Source: Colwellia sp.
GTDB taxonomy: Bacteria > Pseudomonadota > Gammaproteobacteria > Enterobacterales > Alteromonadaceae
NCBI RefSeq assembly: GCF_013215345.1
Contig: NZ_JABSOV010000033.1
Coordinates: 1-38,631, forward strand
Direction: 5' to 3'
Length of the DNA: 38,631 nucleotides
The notes below the pieces were generated by a model. That model was not told the DNA's origin and did not search any database. It saw nothing but the letters and a program-made list of their open reading frames with translations. Shown here piece by piece: positions 25,602-34,771 of the stretch (position 1 is its first letter; each line of letters starts with the position of its first letter). The position numbers were made by a program, and so were the translations under genes.

Positions 25602-28043
25602 ATGACTAGCAAATGTTTTCACTGCGATGAAGCAATCCCCTCAGGTATTAACCTGTTTGTTACCATTAATCACGAACCACAAATAATGTGTTGTGTTGGT
25701 TGCCAAGCGGTAGCTCAAACCATTGTCGATAATGGCTTAACGCAATATTATGCCGTAAGAACTGAACCTGCGCATAAAAGCCAACCTTTAGTGCCTGAAC
25801 AATTGCAAAAGCATAAATTACTTGATGAAGCCGTATTACAAAGTGAGTTTGTTTTTCAAGGTGATAGTCAAGATAAAGAGAATAAAGAGGCGATATTAAG
25901 TATTGATGGTATAAGTTGTGCTGCCTGTGCTTGGCTTATCGAGATGAAGCTAGGGACATTAACCGGTTTACTCAGTATTAACGTTAATGCCACTAGCCAA
26001 AGAGCAACGGTTAAATGGCGAGATAGTGCGATAAAATTAAGTGCTATTTTATTAGCTATCGAAAACATTGGCTATCAAGCACTGCCCTTTAAAGCCAATG
26101 ATGCAGAATTAAACAACAAAAAACAAAGTAAAGCTTTTGTCAAACGTTTAGGCATTAGCGGTATTTTATTGATGCAAATCATGATGATAGCTTTCGGCCT
26201 TTATTTTGGTGCCTTTACTGATATGGCTGAACACAATAAAGTCTATTTACGCTGGGTCAGCTTTATCTTGGCAACGCCTATTATTTGTTATGGTGCATTG
26301 CCCTTTTACACCGGGGCAATAAAAGCCCTTAAAGCAAAGCGTTTATCCATGGATGTACCTGTCTCCATTGCCATTATTTTAGCCTTTACCGCCAGCGCTT
26401 GGGCAACAATTACCCAGCAAGGGGAAGTGTACTTTGAGTCTGTTGCCATGTTCACCTTTCTGCTGCTTATCGGTAAATTCTTAGAATTTAGAGCCCGTTC
26501 GCGTGCCGCGCAAGTCTCTGCTAACTTATTAAAATTAATGCCAATGACGGCGACCAAAGTCATCACTGTAAGCAATAATGTAGACACGCAAAGCAAAGAA
26601 GTATTGGTCGCAGCAAAACAGTTGATTAAAGGCGATATCGTGATTATAAAGCCTGGAGAAGTAGTCCCTGCTGATGGTGTTATTACCTCAGGTGATAGTC
26701 AATTAAATGAGGCTATGCTCTCAGGCGAGCAATTACCTATCAGTAAAACAATCAATGACAGTGTTTTCGCTGGCACACTAAACGGTGACGGCAATATTAC
26801 CGTACAAGTGAAACAAGCGACTAACCAATCATTTTTAAGCCAACTAATTCGTTTAAGTGAGGAAGCACAAGCGCACAAACCAAAGATAGCCCAGTTATCG
26901 GATAAAATAGCTCAGTACTTTGTTGCCCTTATTCTATTAACCTCTATTGCTACGGCGATTTATTGGCAGCAACATATGCCAGAAGAAGCATTTTGGATTA
27001 CCCTTTCCGTTTTAGTTGCCACCTGCCCTTGTGCACTTTCTTTAGCAACACCTACTGCCTTAACGTGTGCAACCACACGGTTAAATCGTGCTGGCATTAT
27101 GGTTAAAGGCGGCCATGTTATGGAAACCATGCCGAAAATAAATTGCTTTGCTTTTGATAAAACAGGCACCTTGACTACAGGTGAATTTACCATTGATAAG
27201 GTTGAGTTAATCGATAACGACTCAAACTATAGCCAAGAACAAGTACTCGTCATTGCTGCTGCATTAGAAGCTTACTCAGAACACCCTATTGCCAAGCCTT
27301 TTACCGAGCATAGAGATTACAGCCTAACGGCAAAACAAGTGAAAGTTCACTCCGGCCAAGGTGTTAGCGGTACTATTGATAAAATAAATTATGCCATTGG
27401 TAAATTGTCTTGGTTGAAAGAAAGTGCTCAACTCGAACATAGCCAGGCTAAGCCTTTATCAGGTACCAGCTGTCTGTTGATGGCTAATAAGCAAATTATT
27501 GCGGCCTTTTACTTAGTTGATAAAATTCGTGAACAAGCCTTTGAAACAATATCTAGTCTAAATAAGCAAAGCAAAACCTTATTGTTATCGGGTGATAGTC
27601 AAATTGCGTGTGACAATTTAGCACTAACCCTGCCCATTAATACCGTGTTGGGTGGTTTGACTGCCCAAGATAAAATGCAGCAAATTAAATCTGCCCAAGA
27701 GCAAGGTTTCAAAGTCGCCATGATCGGGGATGGTGTTAACGACTCGCCGGTATTTGGTGCAGCACATGTATCTATTGCCATGGGCTGTGGTGCAGATATT
27801 ACTAAAAGTGGCGCAGATGCCATATTGCTTAATAATAAACTAAGCAACATCAATATCTTGATAGAAGTATCTCGCCGAACGCGTCGAATAGTCATCCAAA
27901 ATTACTTATGGGCCTTTGGATATAATGCTATTGTATTACCCCTAGCTGTGACAGGTTATATAACACCTTATATGGCAGTAATTGGCATGTCAGCTAGCTC
28001 GATTTTAGTGATTAGTAATTCACTACGCTTGCTTAAAGAATAA
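25602..28043 (+). CDS. ccoI: Copper-translocating P-type ATPase CcoI/FixI
   Basis: 813 residues. The N-terminal extension is rich in cysteines (CFHCDE at 5-8; MCCVGCQ at 30-34), as in CcoI. It is followed by a heavy-metal-associated domain with ISCAACAW (Cys106, Cys109). The P1B-ATPase core includes LSGEQLPIS in the actuator, the membrane CPC motif in VATCPCALSLATPTAL (475-477), DKTGTLT (phosphorylated Asp519), SEHPIAK in the nucleotide domain and GDGVNDSPV. CcoI exports Cu(I) to the periplasm for insertion into the CuB site of CcoN; it is distinct from the CopA detoxification pump. Its position between fixH and ccoS fixes the assignment. Confidence 0.95.
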   Translation: MTSKCFHCDEAIPSGINLFVTINHEPQIMCCVGCQAVAQTIVDNGLTQYYAVRTEPAHKSQPLVPEQLQKHKLLDEAVLQSEFVFQGDSQDKENKEAILSIDGISCAACAWLIEMKLGTLTGLLSINVNATSQRATVKWRDSAIKLSAILLAIENIGYQALPFKANDAELNNKKQSKAFVKRLGISGILLMQIMMIAFGLYFGAFTDMAEHNKVYLRWVSFILATPIICYGALPFYTGAIKALKAKRLSMDVPVSIAIILAFTASAWATITQQGEVYFESVAMFTFLLLIGKFLEFRARSRAAQVSANLLKLMPMTATKVITVSNNVDTQSKEVLVAAKQLIKGDIVIIKPGEVVPADGVITSGDSQLNEAMLSGEQLPISKTINDSVFAGTLNGDGNITVQVKQATNQSFLSQLIRLSEEAQAHKPKIAQLSDKIAQYFVALILLTSIATAIYWQQHMPEEAFWITLSVLVATCPCALSLATPTALTCATTRLNRAGIMVKGGHVMETMPKINCFAFDKTGTLTTGEFTIDKVELIDNDSNYSQEQVLVIAAALEAYSEHPIAKPFTEHRDYSLTAKQVKVHSGQGVSGTIDKINYAIGKLSWLKESAQLEHSQAKPLSGTSCLLMANKQIIAAFYLVDKIREQAFETISSLNKQSKTLLLSGDSQIACDNLALTLPINTVLGGLTAQDKMQQIKSAQEQGFKVAMIGDGVNDSPVFGAAHVSIAMGCGADITKSGADAILLNNKLSNINILIEVSRRTRRIVIQNYLWAFGYNAIVLPLAVTGYITPYMAVIGMSASSILVISNSLRLLKE

Positions 28044-28102
28044 AATCATCAGCGGAGCTAACCAGTCCACTTAGTTATCAATGTAGTATTAGTGAGTAAA
28101 AT

Positions 28103-28324
28103 ATGAGCATTATGTATATATTAATTCCTGTCGCTGCTTTATTAACCGCATTAGCGATATACCTGCTTCTCTGGGCAGTGAAAGCTGAACAATTTGATGA
28201 CCTTGAGAAGCAAGGCATGAGTATTCTTTTCGATGATGAACCAGTAAATAACATCAGCAAAGAAAAGCAAGAGGGTGAAATAGAAAACAGTACAAAACAA
28301 CCGGAAACCTCAAGTAAACAATGA
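28103..28324 (+). CDS. ccoS: cbb3-type oxidase assembly protein CcoS
   Basis: 73 residues. One transmembrane helix (about 4-25) leads into LLWAVKAEQFDDLEKQGMSILFDDEP, which is the CcoS signature. In Rhodobacter, CcoS is needed for cofactor insertion into the oxidase. The charged Lys/Glu/Gln-rich tail after the signature is variable. Its TGA overlaps the ATG of the next gene (ATGA). Confidence 0.94.
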   Translation: MSIMYILIPVAALLTALAIYLLLWAVKAEQFDDLEKQGMSILFDDEPVNNISKEKQEGEIENSTKQPETSSKQ

Positions 28325-29070
28325 GCTTAGATCTGTTTTCCGCTTTTATCATCGGCTTACTCGGCTCAGGTCACTGTTTAGCCATGTGTGGTGGCATTAC
28401 CACTATGCTCACTTCAGCTATTGATAAGCCTGCAAATCTGCACACGGCTAAAGCCAGCGACCAAGGCGATATCCCGGTTAATGTAACTTCATCACAGCCA
28501 AGCTGCTCACCCTATGCCTTTCGCTTGAACTTAGTCTTTTTTTACCATATTGGGCGTATTGCTAGTTATTGTTTAATTGGCGCAATCGTCGGTTTCACAG
28601 GCTCAATTGCCGCTAAAAACATTGGTATACCTATCGCCGGTTTACGTTTGGTTGCTGCCTTATTTCTCATTTTACTGGGTTTATATATTGGAAAATGGCT
28701 TTTATGGCTCAACCGCATTGAAGCACTAGGTAAAGGTTTATGGGGTTATTTATCGCCAATGGCTAAACATGTTATTCCTGTTGATAATCGCAAAAAAGCC
28801 CTTGCTTTAGGTGCTTTATGGGGCTGGTTACCTTGTGGCTTGGTATATTCAACCCTCACCTGGGCACTTGCTAGTGGCAGTAGCTTAACCGGCGCCAATA
28901 TCATGCTTTTTTTCGGTTTAGGGACTTTACCGGCCTTAATCGCATTATCACTTGGTATCGGTAGTATAAAAAAACTACTGGTTAATTTAGCCTTTCGAAA
29001 GGCCATGGCTATCTCTCTTATCGGCTATGGTATATATAGTTTTACTGTTGCATTTCAACTAATCTTCTAA
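28321..29070 (+). CDS. SafE/UreH-2 domain membrane protein of the cbb3 cluster
   Basis: 249 residues with six or so transmembrane helices. LLGSGHCLAMCGGI at the N-terminus is the conserved metal-like Cys/His motif of the UreH-type transmembrane domain, related to the DsbD core. A second repeat has GALWGWLPCGLVYSTLTWALASG. Homologues sit between ccoS and fnr in many gammaproteobacteria and are thought to help cytochrome oxidase biogenesis, probably in metal or thiol transfer (inference). A hydrophilic insert (about 38-62) separates the first helix from the second. It is translationally coupled to ccoS. Confidence 0.85.
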   Translation: MSLDLFSAFIIGLLGSGHCLAMCGGITTMLTSAIDKPANLHTAKASDQGDIPVNVTSSQPSCSPYAFRLNLVFFYHIGRIASYCLIGAIVGFTGSIAAKNIGIPIAGLRLVAALFLILLGLYIGKWLLWLNRIEALGKGLWGYLSPMAKHVIPVDNRKKALALGALWGWLPCGLVYSTLTWALASGSSLTGANIMLFFGLGTLPALIALSLGIGSIKKLLVNLAFRKAMAISLIGYGIYSFTVAFQLIF

Positions 29071-29124
29071 TAACATATACTTGCCTTAAAGTTAGTAAAA
29101 ATAGCTACATCAAAGAGTAATATC

Positions 29125-29844
29125 ATGCAAAATAAAAGTTGTCCTGCGACACAACATATCAACTGCCAAAACTGTAGTATTAGTGAGCTATGTTTACCGT
29201 TTACTTTAAATGATAAAGAACTTGATACCCTTGATAATATAATTGACCGTAAGCGCCCTATTCATAAAGGCGATAAAATTTTTCATGATGGTCAAGAATT
29301 ACATGCTTTATATGCGATACGCTCAGGCACATTTAAAACGTTTACCGTTAATCAACATGGCGAAGAACAAATTACTGGCTTTCATTTAGCTGGCGATTTA
29401 CTTGGTTTTGATGCCATTGCTGAAAACTCTCACCCTAGTTTTGCCCAAGCACTAGAAACCTCGATGGTTTGTGAGATCCCTTATGCAAACTTAGATGAAT
29501 TATCTAATACTATGCCTAAGCTTAAAAAGCAGGTATTACGTTTGATGAGTAACGAAATTAAAACCGATCAGGAAATGCTTACCCTACTAAATAGAAAGAA
29601 TGCTGAACAACGTGTCGCTACTTTTATCGTCAGCTTAAGTGAGCGTTATCATGCCCGTGGTTTATCTGCGTCAGAGTTTCGCTTAACCATGACCCGCAGT
29701 GACATTGGTAATTATATTGGTTTAACCGTTGAAACTATTAGCCGTTTATTAAATCGCTTTCATAAAAGTGGCTTAATCAAAGTCGATGGTAAATTAATTG
29801 TAATACTAGATAACGACAAACTTTGCGAAACCGCTGCGCTATAA
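29125..29844 (+). CDS. fnr: FNR-family oxygen-sensing transcription regulator (EtrA/Fnr)
   Basis: 239 residues. The [4Fe-4S] ligands are all present: Cys14, Cys17 and Cys23 in [15 protein letters not shown] and Cys116 in TSMVCEIPY. The CRP-like effector domain is about 45-140. The dimerisation helix is followed by the [26 protein letters not shown], whose E-x-x-S-R contacts read TTGAT half-sites. It activates microaerobic/anaerobic genes when the cluster is intact. The consensus box before ccoN and the near-consensus box before uspE are obvious local targets. Order fnr-uspE is conserved in Shewanella and enterics. It starts 54 bp after the SafE-like gene and may be partly read through from it. 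Confidence 0.96.
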   Translation: MQNKSCPATQHINCQNCSISELCLPFTLNDKELDTLDNIIDRKRPIHKGDKIFHDGQELHALYAIRSGTFKTFTVNQHGEEQITGFHLAGDLLGFDAIAENSHPSFAQALETSMVCEIPYANLDELSNTMPKLKKQVLRLMSNEIKTDQEMLTLLNRKNAEQRVATFIVSLSERYHARGLSASEFRLTMTRSDIGNYIGLTVETISRLLNRFHKSGLIKVDGKLIVILDNDKLCETAAL

Positions 29845-29860
29845 CTCTTCACCTATCTCC

Positions 29861-29904
29861 TTGCTATGGTTTATTTTGATTAAGAAATAATTAAGCCATA
29901 GCAA
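29861..29904. repeat. Hairpin between fnr and uspE
   Basis: TTGCTATGG / CCATAGCAA outer arms and TTATTT / AAATAA inner arms. No T-run follows on either strand, so it is not a classical terminator. It may stabilise the fnr mRNA 3' end. Confidence 0.5.
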
Positions 29905-29922
29905 AACTAAGCTTAACTAATC

Positions 29923-29936
29923 TTGATTTAAAACAA
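29923..29936. promoter_or_regulatory. Near-consensus FNR/CRP-type site upstream of uspE
   Basis: TTGAT-TTAA-AACAA matches 9 of 10 fixed bases of the FNR box and lies 75 bp before the uspE start codon, in the intergenic region with fnr. FNR control or fnr-uspE cross-talk is plausible but not proven. Confidence 0.5.
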
Positions 29937-30010
29937 GCATTAACTTGTCAACTTTGCTATAAATAACGTAACGCAATTAAACTTTACTATTTAGCTTGCC
30001 AGAGGTTGCC

Positions 30011-30958
30011 ATGGACATGTATCAAAATATCCTTGTTGTGATTGATCCGACAACAGAAGACCAAAAAGCCCTTAAAAGAGCCATTGAGCTTGCCTCAAGA
30101 ATTAATACAGCTCAGCCTGAACAGCAGATAAAAATAACTGCTTTTTTTAGCATTTTTGATTTCTCTTATGAGATGACCACTATTTTATCCAGTGGCGAGC
30201 GCGATACCATGCGCCAAATGGTTATTAAAGAAAAACAACTTTGGCTAGATGATGTTATCTCAGCCACGAATAGCCAAATAGACATCACCAGCCAAGTGGT
30301 TTGGCATAACCGCCCTTTTGAAGCCATCATTCAGCAAGTCATTGAACATAACTATGATCTTGTCATGAAAGGTACACATCAACATGATAAATTCAAATCG
30401 GTAATCTTTACCCCTACCGATTGGCATATTTTGAGAAAGTGTCCTTGTCCGGTATTACTGGTTAAAGAGCATGAATGGCCGCAGCAAGGTAATATATTAG
30501 CAGCGCTCAACGTTGGTAGTGATGAGACTGAACACTTATCTTTAAACAATACTATTACCAAACAAGCAAAAAATATTGCTCAGTTAATTACCGCTAATGT
30601 GCACTTAGTTAACTCTTACCCTGGTACCCCAGTAAATATTGCTATTGAAATCCCAGAGTTTGATGCCAGCGAATACAATAATGCCATGCAAACACACCAT
30701 AAAGAGGCAATGAGCCAGCACGCTAATAGCTTTGATATTCCTTTAACTAACACTCATGTTGAAGAAGGGTTACCGGAAACAGTTATTGAGCAAGTAGCCT
30801 TAAAAATTGATGCCGAATTAGTTATTTTAGGCACTGTTGGTCGCACGGGAATTTCCGCAGCGCTGATAGGGAATACGGCAGAGCATGTCATTGACCAGCT
30901 AAATTGTGATGTACTGGCACTTAAACCCGACGGTTATGTGTCACCACTTGCTGATTAA
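30011..30958 (+). CDS. uspE: Universal stress protein E
   Basis: 315 residues in two tandem USP domains (about 3-150 and 160-305). YQNILVVIDPTTEDQ opens the first. FDFSYEMTTIL, VVWHNRPFEAIIQQVI and FTPTDWHILRKCPCPV are near-identical to E. coli UspE as I recall it. The second domain ends in LGTVGRTGISAALIGNTAEHVIDQL, an ATP-binding GxxG-type motif. UspE is linked to stress resistance, motility and aggregation. The ATG at 30011 is preceded by AGAGG at 5-nt spacing; a TTG further upstream is in frame but unneeded. Confidence 0.94.
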   Translation: MDMYQNILVVIDPTTEDQKALKRAIELASRINTAQPEQQIKITAFFSIFDFSYEMTTILSSGERDTMRQMVIKEKQLWLDDVISATNSQIDITSQVVWHNRPFEAIIQQVIEHNYDLVMKGTHQHDKFKSVIFTPTDWHILRKCPCPVLLVKEHEWPQQGNILAALNVGSDETEHLSLNNTITKQAKNIAQLITANVHLVNSYPGTPVNIAIEIPEFDASEYNNAMQTHHKEAMSQHANSFDIPLTNTHVEEGLPETVIEQVALKIDAELVILGTVGRTGISAALIGNTAEHVIDQLNCDVLALKPDGYVSPLAD

Positions 30959-30986
30959 ACTTACATTGGCAATTAATATTAAAACG

Positions 30987-31016
30987 AAGGGCAAACCTAA
31001 TAAGTTAGCCCTTTTC
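30987..31016 (+). terminator. Terminator of uspE
   Basis: AAGGGC...GCCCTT with an inner AAC/GTT pairing and a short T-rich tail. The convergent pxpC ends at 31044. Confidence 0.7.
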
Positions 31017-31043
31017 TATATACTTCGCTTAATATTTTCTTTG

Positions 31044-32024
31044 CTACAAACTAATAAGCTGTGTTTGGTTAAAGCGACTTAAATTAAGATGAAAGATGTT
31101 ATCGGCTTTTGACATAGAAATAGGCTCAAAACGCACGCGATCACCTTGACGTAATTGCGCAAGCTTAGCGCAATCTGTTGAAATAACAGCACCTATTTTA
31201 GGATAACCACCAATAGTTTGCCTGTCATTAAGTAATACGATTGGCTGACCGTCTGCCGGTATTTGTACCGCGCCATAACAAATCCCTTCGGATAAAATCC
31301 CCTTAATATCTGCCTTTACCGCTCGCCCCTGCAAACGATAACCCATACGGTCCCAGTGTTTACTGACTTGATACTCATTAGCAAAGAACAGTTTTTTCTC
31401 TATCGCCGAGAAATACCGCTGCTGATAACTTAATATTGTGTGTAACACCACCTCATTGGTATAGTGTGGTTGCTGATGCTCAGCTAACATTAGCTGTTTG
31501 AGCTTATTGTCATCTCTCAACATGATGTGGCAGGGTAAGACATCATTGACGGCGAGTTTATCGCCATTTAAGCCACCTACTGACTCTCGACATACTGTAG
31601 CTGTACTGCCAAAGCTGGCTTTAATAACAAAGCCACCCGCTACCGCTAAATAACAACGTACACCAACGGGGGCATAAGCTAATTTTATAGTATCCCCTGC
31701 TTTAACAGAAAAACTTTGCCACAGTAATCTTTGCTGACCATTGAGTGTCAGCGGCATGGGGGCACCAGTAACGGCAATGACACAATCAACTTGTGCGGTT
31801 AACTCTAAGCCGCCTAAATTAATTTCAATGGCTGTGCAATTGAGTTCATTACCACAAAGTCTATTTGCCCAGTTAAAGGCTAACGAGTCAGCCGGACCGC
31901 CATTGGTTAGCCCTAAATTAAAAGCGCCATATCGGCCTGAGTCTTGAACCAAGCTCAACACGCCAGCGTTAGTGACTAAAAGTCCCAACTCGTTATTACT
32001 CGCTTTAGCTATTACCTTAGTCAT
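31044..32024 (-). CDS. pxpC: 5-oxoprolinase subunit C (biotin-dependent carboxyltransferase-like)
   Basis: 326 residues. LSLVQDSGRYGAFNLGLTNGGPADSLAFNWANRL is the hallmark N-terminus of PxpC (YbgK/AHS2 domain). GDTIKLAYAPVGVRCYLAVAGGF and DRMGYRLQGRAV follow, then PADGQPIVLLNDRQTIGGYPKIG. PxpC forms the PxpBC subcomplex that phosphorylates 5-oxoproline; PxpA then hydrolyses it to glutamate with ATP use. Last gene of the minus-strand pxpA-B-C operon, 92 bp after pxpB. The larger gap and poor ribosome site leave the exact start slightly uncertain. Confidence 0.93.
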   Translation of the reverse strand: MTKVIAKASNNELGLLVTNAGVLSLVQDSGRYGAFNLGLTNGGPADSLAFNWANRLCGNELNCTAIEINLGGLELTAQVDCVIAVTGAPMPLTLNGQQRLLWQSFSVKAGDTIKLAYAPVGVRCYLAVAGGFVIKASFGSTATVCRESVGGLNGDKLAVNDVLPCHIMLRDDNKLKQLMLAEHQQPHYTNEVVLHTILSYQQRYFSAIEKKLFFANEYQVSKHWDRMGYRLQGRAVKADIKGILSEGICYGAVQIPADGQPIVLLNDRQTIGGYPKIGAVISTDCAKLAQLRQGDRVRFEPISMSKADNIFHLNLSRFNQTQLISL

Positions 32025-32116
32025 AAATATAAGTCATACGGCTATTACCTTCATTTCAGCACTCATCTGCACTCGCTTAACCATTTTTAATTGAGTATTA
32101 GCTATCTTCCTAAACA

Positions 32117-32839
32117 TCAAGGTAACTTACCGCCTAACTTCACATACTGCTGTTTATCAATGGCGACAAACTTAACTCTATCACCTACCGCAACCGTCAT
32201 TATTGGCTCTGCTTGAGCATTAAACATATCAAGTGGACATAAAGCTATGATATTCCAACCACCTGGGGACTCGGCTGGATAGACCGCTGTTTGTCTATCA
32301 GCAATAGCGACAGCGCCTTTTGGGACTTTTAATCTAGGTGTAGCTAATCTTGGCATAGCAATGCGCTTATCGACTTCCCCTAAATAAGCAAACCCTGGCG
32401 CAAAGCCGATGGCATAAACACGATATTCTTGACCTTGATGCAAGGCAATTACTTGCTCGACACTCAGCTTGGCGCGCTTGGCAATACGCGCCAAATCCAG
32501 ACCCGATTCGAGTGAATAATAAGCCGGCAGCTCAATTAACCTACCCGGTCTACTATTGCTGTTGTCGCATTGCTTTAATAATTTTTTAAGTTTGTTGCGT
32601 AGATGATGGTGGTCAATTTCAAGTAAATTAAACACTACTAAAATAGAGGCATATGATGGGATAAGATCAACAATTTCTGCTGATAAATGTTGACGAATAA
32701 GCTGTTCGGCTTGGTGAACCTTGCTGCTGATTTCAGGGGTAATAACTGCCGTTGCTTGCCCATTGTCAGAAAAGTAAAGTATCAGAGCATTTTCACCGGC
32801 AGCTTCCAATCTAATATTGTCATTTATATGTGTGGACAT
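32117..32839 (-). CDS. pxpB: 5-oxoprolinase subunit B (kinase-inhibitor/AHS1 family)
   Basis: 240 residues. The C-terminal AHS1 domain contains YRVYAIGFAPGFAYLGEVDKRIAMPRLATPR and VPKGAVAIADRQTAVYPAESPGGWNII, both diagnostic of PxpB (YbgJ/KipI). The N-terminal ~90 residues contain the usual EAAGENALILYFSD region. It acts with PxpC as the ATP-dependent half of the bacterial 5-oxoprolinase. It begins 15 bp after pxpA, in one transcript. Confidence 0.94.
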   Translation of the reverse strand: MSTHINDNIRLEAAGENALILYFSDNGQATAVITPEISSKVHQAEQLIRQHLSAEIVDLIPSYASILVVFNLLEIDHHHLRNKLKKLLKQCDNSNSRPGRLIELPAYYSLESGLDLARIAKRAKLSVEQVIALHQGQEYRVYAIGFAPGFAYLGEVDKRIAMPRLATPRLKVPKGAVAIADRQTAVYPAESPGGWNIIALCPLDMFNAQAEPIMTVAVGDRVKFVAIDKQQYVKLGGKLP

Positions 32840-32854
32840 CAGCTACCTTCAATA

Positions 32855-33589
32855 TTAGCGCAGCAGAGTTTTAATTTCGCCAATGGCTTGTACACCAGCA
32901 ATATTATCACCATGAACACAGATGCTATCTACATTAAGCTTAAGTACTTTACCTGATAAGGTAGTAACCGTGCCTTGCTCTGTTAACTGCTTAACTTGCG
33001 CTAGCATGGCTACTTTAGTTAAAACAGCACCTGCTTGGCTGCGAGCTAATAACCTGCCGTCATCATCGTAACAGCGATCGGCAAAGGCTTCCGCATATAC
33101 TGAAATACCAAATTCATTCGCTTGTGCTTTAAACGCCGCCAACTCAGGCGTAGCTTGTAACATCAAGGTTAGTTTCTTCGGATATTGACTTAACGCCGCT
33201 AAGATAGCGGTAAATACTTCAGCTTTAGCCATCATATCGTTATAAAGTGCACCATGCGGTTTTACATAATCTATCGACAACCCTTGTGCGCTTGCCATAC
33301 CGTCAATAGCTGCGACTTGATAATGCATAAGAGCAATAATTTCCTCAGAGGAGCAAGCCATTGAACGTCGACCAAAACCAACCAAATCTGGATAGCTTGG
33401 ATGAGCACCAATAGCTACTTGATGTTGCTTAGCGAGTGCTAATGTTTTTTGCATCACTAAGGGATCACCGCCATGAAAACCGCAGGCAATATTGGCTTGG
33501 TCAATATAAGGCATAACCTCACTATCGTGTCCCATAGTCCATGCACCAAAGCTTTCACCTAAATCACAGTTTAATTTTATCTTCATCAT
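32855..33589 (-). CDS. pxpA: 5-oxoprolinase subunit A (LamB/YcsF family)
   Basis: 244 residues. LNCDLGESFGAWTMGHD, ANIACGFHGGDPLVMQKTL and IGAHPSYPDLVGFGRRSM are the conserved LamB/YcsF blocks, and YVKPHGALYNDM follows. PxpA completes hydrolysis of 5-oxoproline, a by-product of glutathione turnover and spontaneous glutamine cyclisation, to glutamate. It is the first gene of the operon. Two adjacent ATGs (33589 and 33586) are both possible starts; an upstream TTG is not needed. A TATAAT-like -10 on the minus strand (33624-33619) lies about 30 bp upstream. Confidence 0.94.
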   Translation of the reverse strand: MMKIKLNCDLGESFGAWTMGHDSEVMPYIDQANIACGFHGGDPLVMQKTLALAKQHQVAIGAHPSYPDLVGFGRRSMACSSEEIIALMHYQVAAIDGMASAQGLSIDYVKPHGALYNDMMAKAEVFTAILAALSQYPKKLTLMLQATPELAAFKAQANEFGISVYAEAFADRCYDDDGRLLARSQAGAVLTKVAMLAQVKQLTEQGTVTTLSGKVLKLNVDSICVHGDNIAGVQAIGEIKTLLR

Positions 33590-33671
33590 CAAATCAATCG
33601 AACATATTGTTATAAAAGATTATATACCCAAAACAAGTGCTTAAAATAGAAACTTCTCTGGTGTTGATTGC

Positions 33672-33710
33672 AAAAATAAAAAAGCCAATAAGTGGCGACA
33701 CTTATTGGCT
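33672..33710 (-). terminator. Terminator of the 2OG oxygenase gene
   Basis: Perfect 12-bp stem AGCCAATAAGTG / CACTTATTGGCT with a 4-nt loop, followed on the minus strand by a T-rich tract. It separates this gene from the pxp operon downstream. Confidence 0.9.
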
Positions 33711-33742
33711 AAACATTTATACCGCTGAGAAATGTGGTTAAG

Positions 33743-34585
33743 TTAAACTTTTACGCCTAACTCACGTAAACGCTCTAGTAAATAACTGGCTTGAGTATGT
33801 TGCTCAGATAACACCACTTCGCTACGTGGATGTAAAAATAAAGGCAAAGAAATGCGAGATTTATCACTGCCCTTACCTGTAGGATTAATTACGCGATGGC
33901 TTGTTGATGGAAAATAACCACCCGATGCTTCTTGTAACATATCGCCAATATTAATAATTAGATTGCCAAAATCAGAAGGTACATCCATCCATTCGCCATC
34001 TTGACCTTGCACTTGCAAACCTGGCTCGTTAGCTGCGGGTAATATAGTTAATAAGTTAATATCTTCATGGGCAGCGGCTCTAACCGCGCCCGCTTCCTCA
34101 TCACCGGTAAGTGGTGGGTAATGCAATATGCGCAATAAGGTATTCGGGGTATCTTTAATCATATGAGATAAAGCTTCAGCATACTTTTCAGCAACATCAG
34201 CTGGAGAGTGCACTTCTACCCAGTCCAGTAACTCAGCTGCCAGCAGTGATGTTAATCGATAATATTCAAGAATTTCTTCTTTAAGCGCTTCAGGAATACG
34301 GCCCCAAGGATAAACATGAAAATATTCTTTAATATCTTTTTTACTATGACCTTTAGCCGTTTCAGATATCTCAGCAGAAAAATAGCCATCTTGCTTCTCT
34401 GGATCAAAAGCAAATGAATGCTTCTCTTCACTTAAGAAAAATTCTTGCCAATTTTTATAAATTGACTCAACTAAACTTTGTTTGATTGGGTGATTAATAA
34501 GTACGCCAAAACCTGTATCACGTAAACTTTTCACAAATTTTTCAGCTGCGTCTTTCGCTGTGTAATCGACAACTTGTACTTGCAT
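33743..34585 (-). CDS. 2OG-Fe(II) oxygenase, isopenicillin N synthase-like family
   Basis: 280 residues. The N-terminal DIOX_N-like region (TGFGVLINHPI; FFLSEEKHSF) precedes the jelly-roll core. Iron ligands are His173 and Asp175 (AAHEDINLLT) and His230 (TSHRVINP). The co-substrate-binding R-x-S is RIS at 244-246, and LRILHYPP is a family landmark. True isopenicillin N synthases are longer (about 330) and sit in beta-lactam clusters; here there is none, so the substrate is unknown. It is a single gene with its own terminator, upstream of the pxp operon on the same strand. AGAG precedes the start. Confidence 0.88.
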   Translation of the reverse strand: MQVQVVDYTAKDAAEKFVKSLRDTGFGVLINHPIKQSLVESIYKNWQEFFLSEEKHSFAFDPEKQDGYFSAEISETAKGHSKKDIKEYFHVYPWGRIPEALKEEILEYYRLTSLLAAELLDWVEVHSPADVAEKYAEALSHMIKDTPNTLLRILHYPPLTGDEEAGAVRAAAHEDINLLTILPAANEPGLQVQGQDGEWMDVPSDFGNLIINIGDMLQEASGGYFPSTSHRVINPTGKGSDKSRISLPLFLHPRSEVVLSEQHTQASYLLERLRELGVKV

Positions 34586-34673
34586 AATTTAATTCTCTTT
34601 GAAGATAACTCTTTAAACCAATGAATATATTTTACTCTTTTATCGGTTTTGTTCAACAGTCTCAAGCCAAAAA

Positions 34674-34689
34674 CCTGACCAAATGGTCA
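34674..34689. promoter_or_regulatory. RutR-like palindrome upstream of the phosphatase-like gene
   Basis: TGACCA-AA-TGGTCA (34676-34689), perfect 6-bp arms. The core equals the TGACCA-N2-TGGTCA core of RutR boxes; other TetR-family operators look alike. It lies in the divergent region between the oxygenase and the phosphatase-like gene, and it recurs in degenerate form at 35835-35850. Confidence 0.55.
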
Positions 34690-34771
34690 TTTAAAGTATA
34701 AAGAAAACTTGCAAAAATTACCGTCATTCGCTAGCTTAACTTTTCTTCTTGGTATATTGAAAGGACTATTG

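Noticed and set aside
33743-34585. True isopenicillin N synthase, implying beta-lactam biosynthesis
   Set aside because: The protein is shorter than IPNS and no ACV synthetase or other cluster gene is present; it is only a family member.
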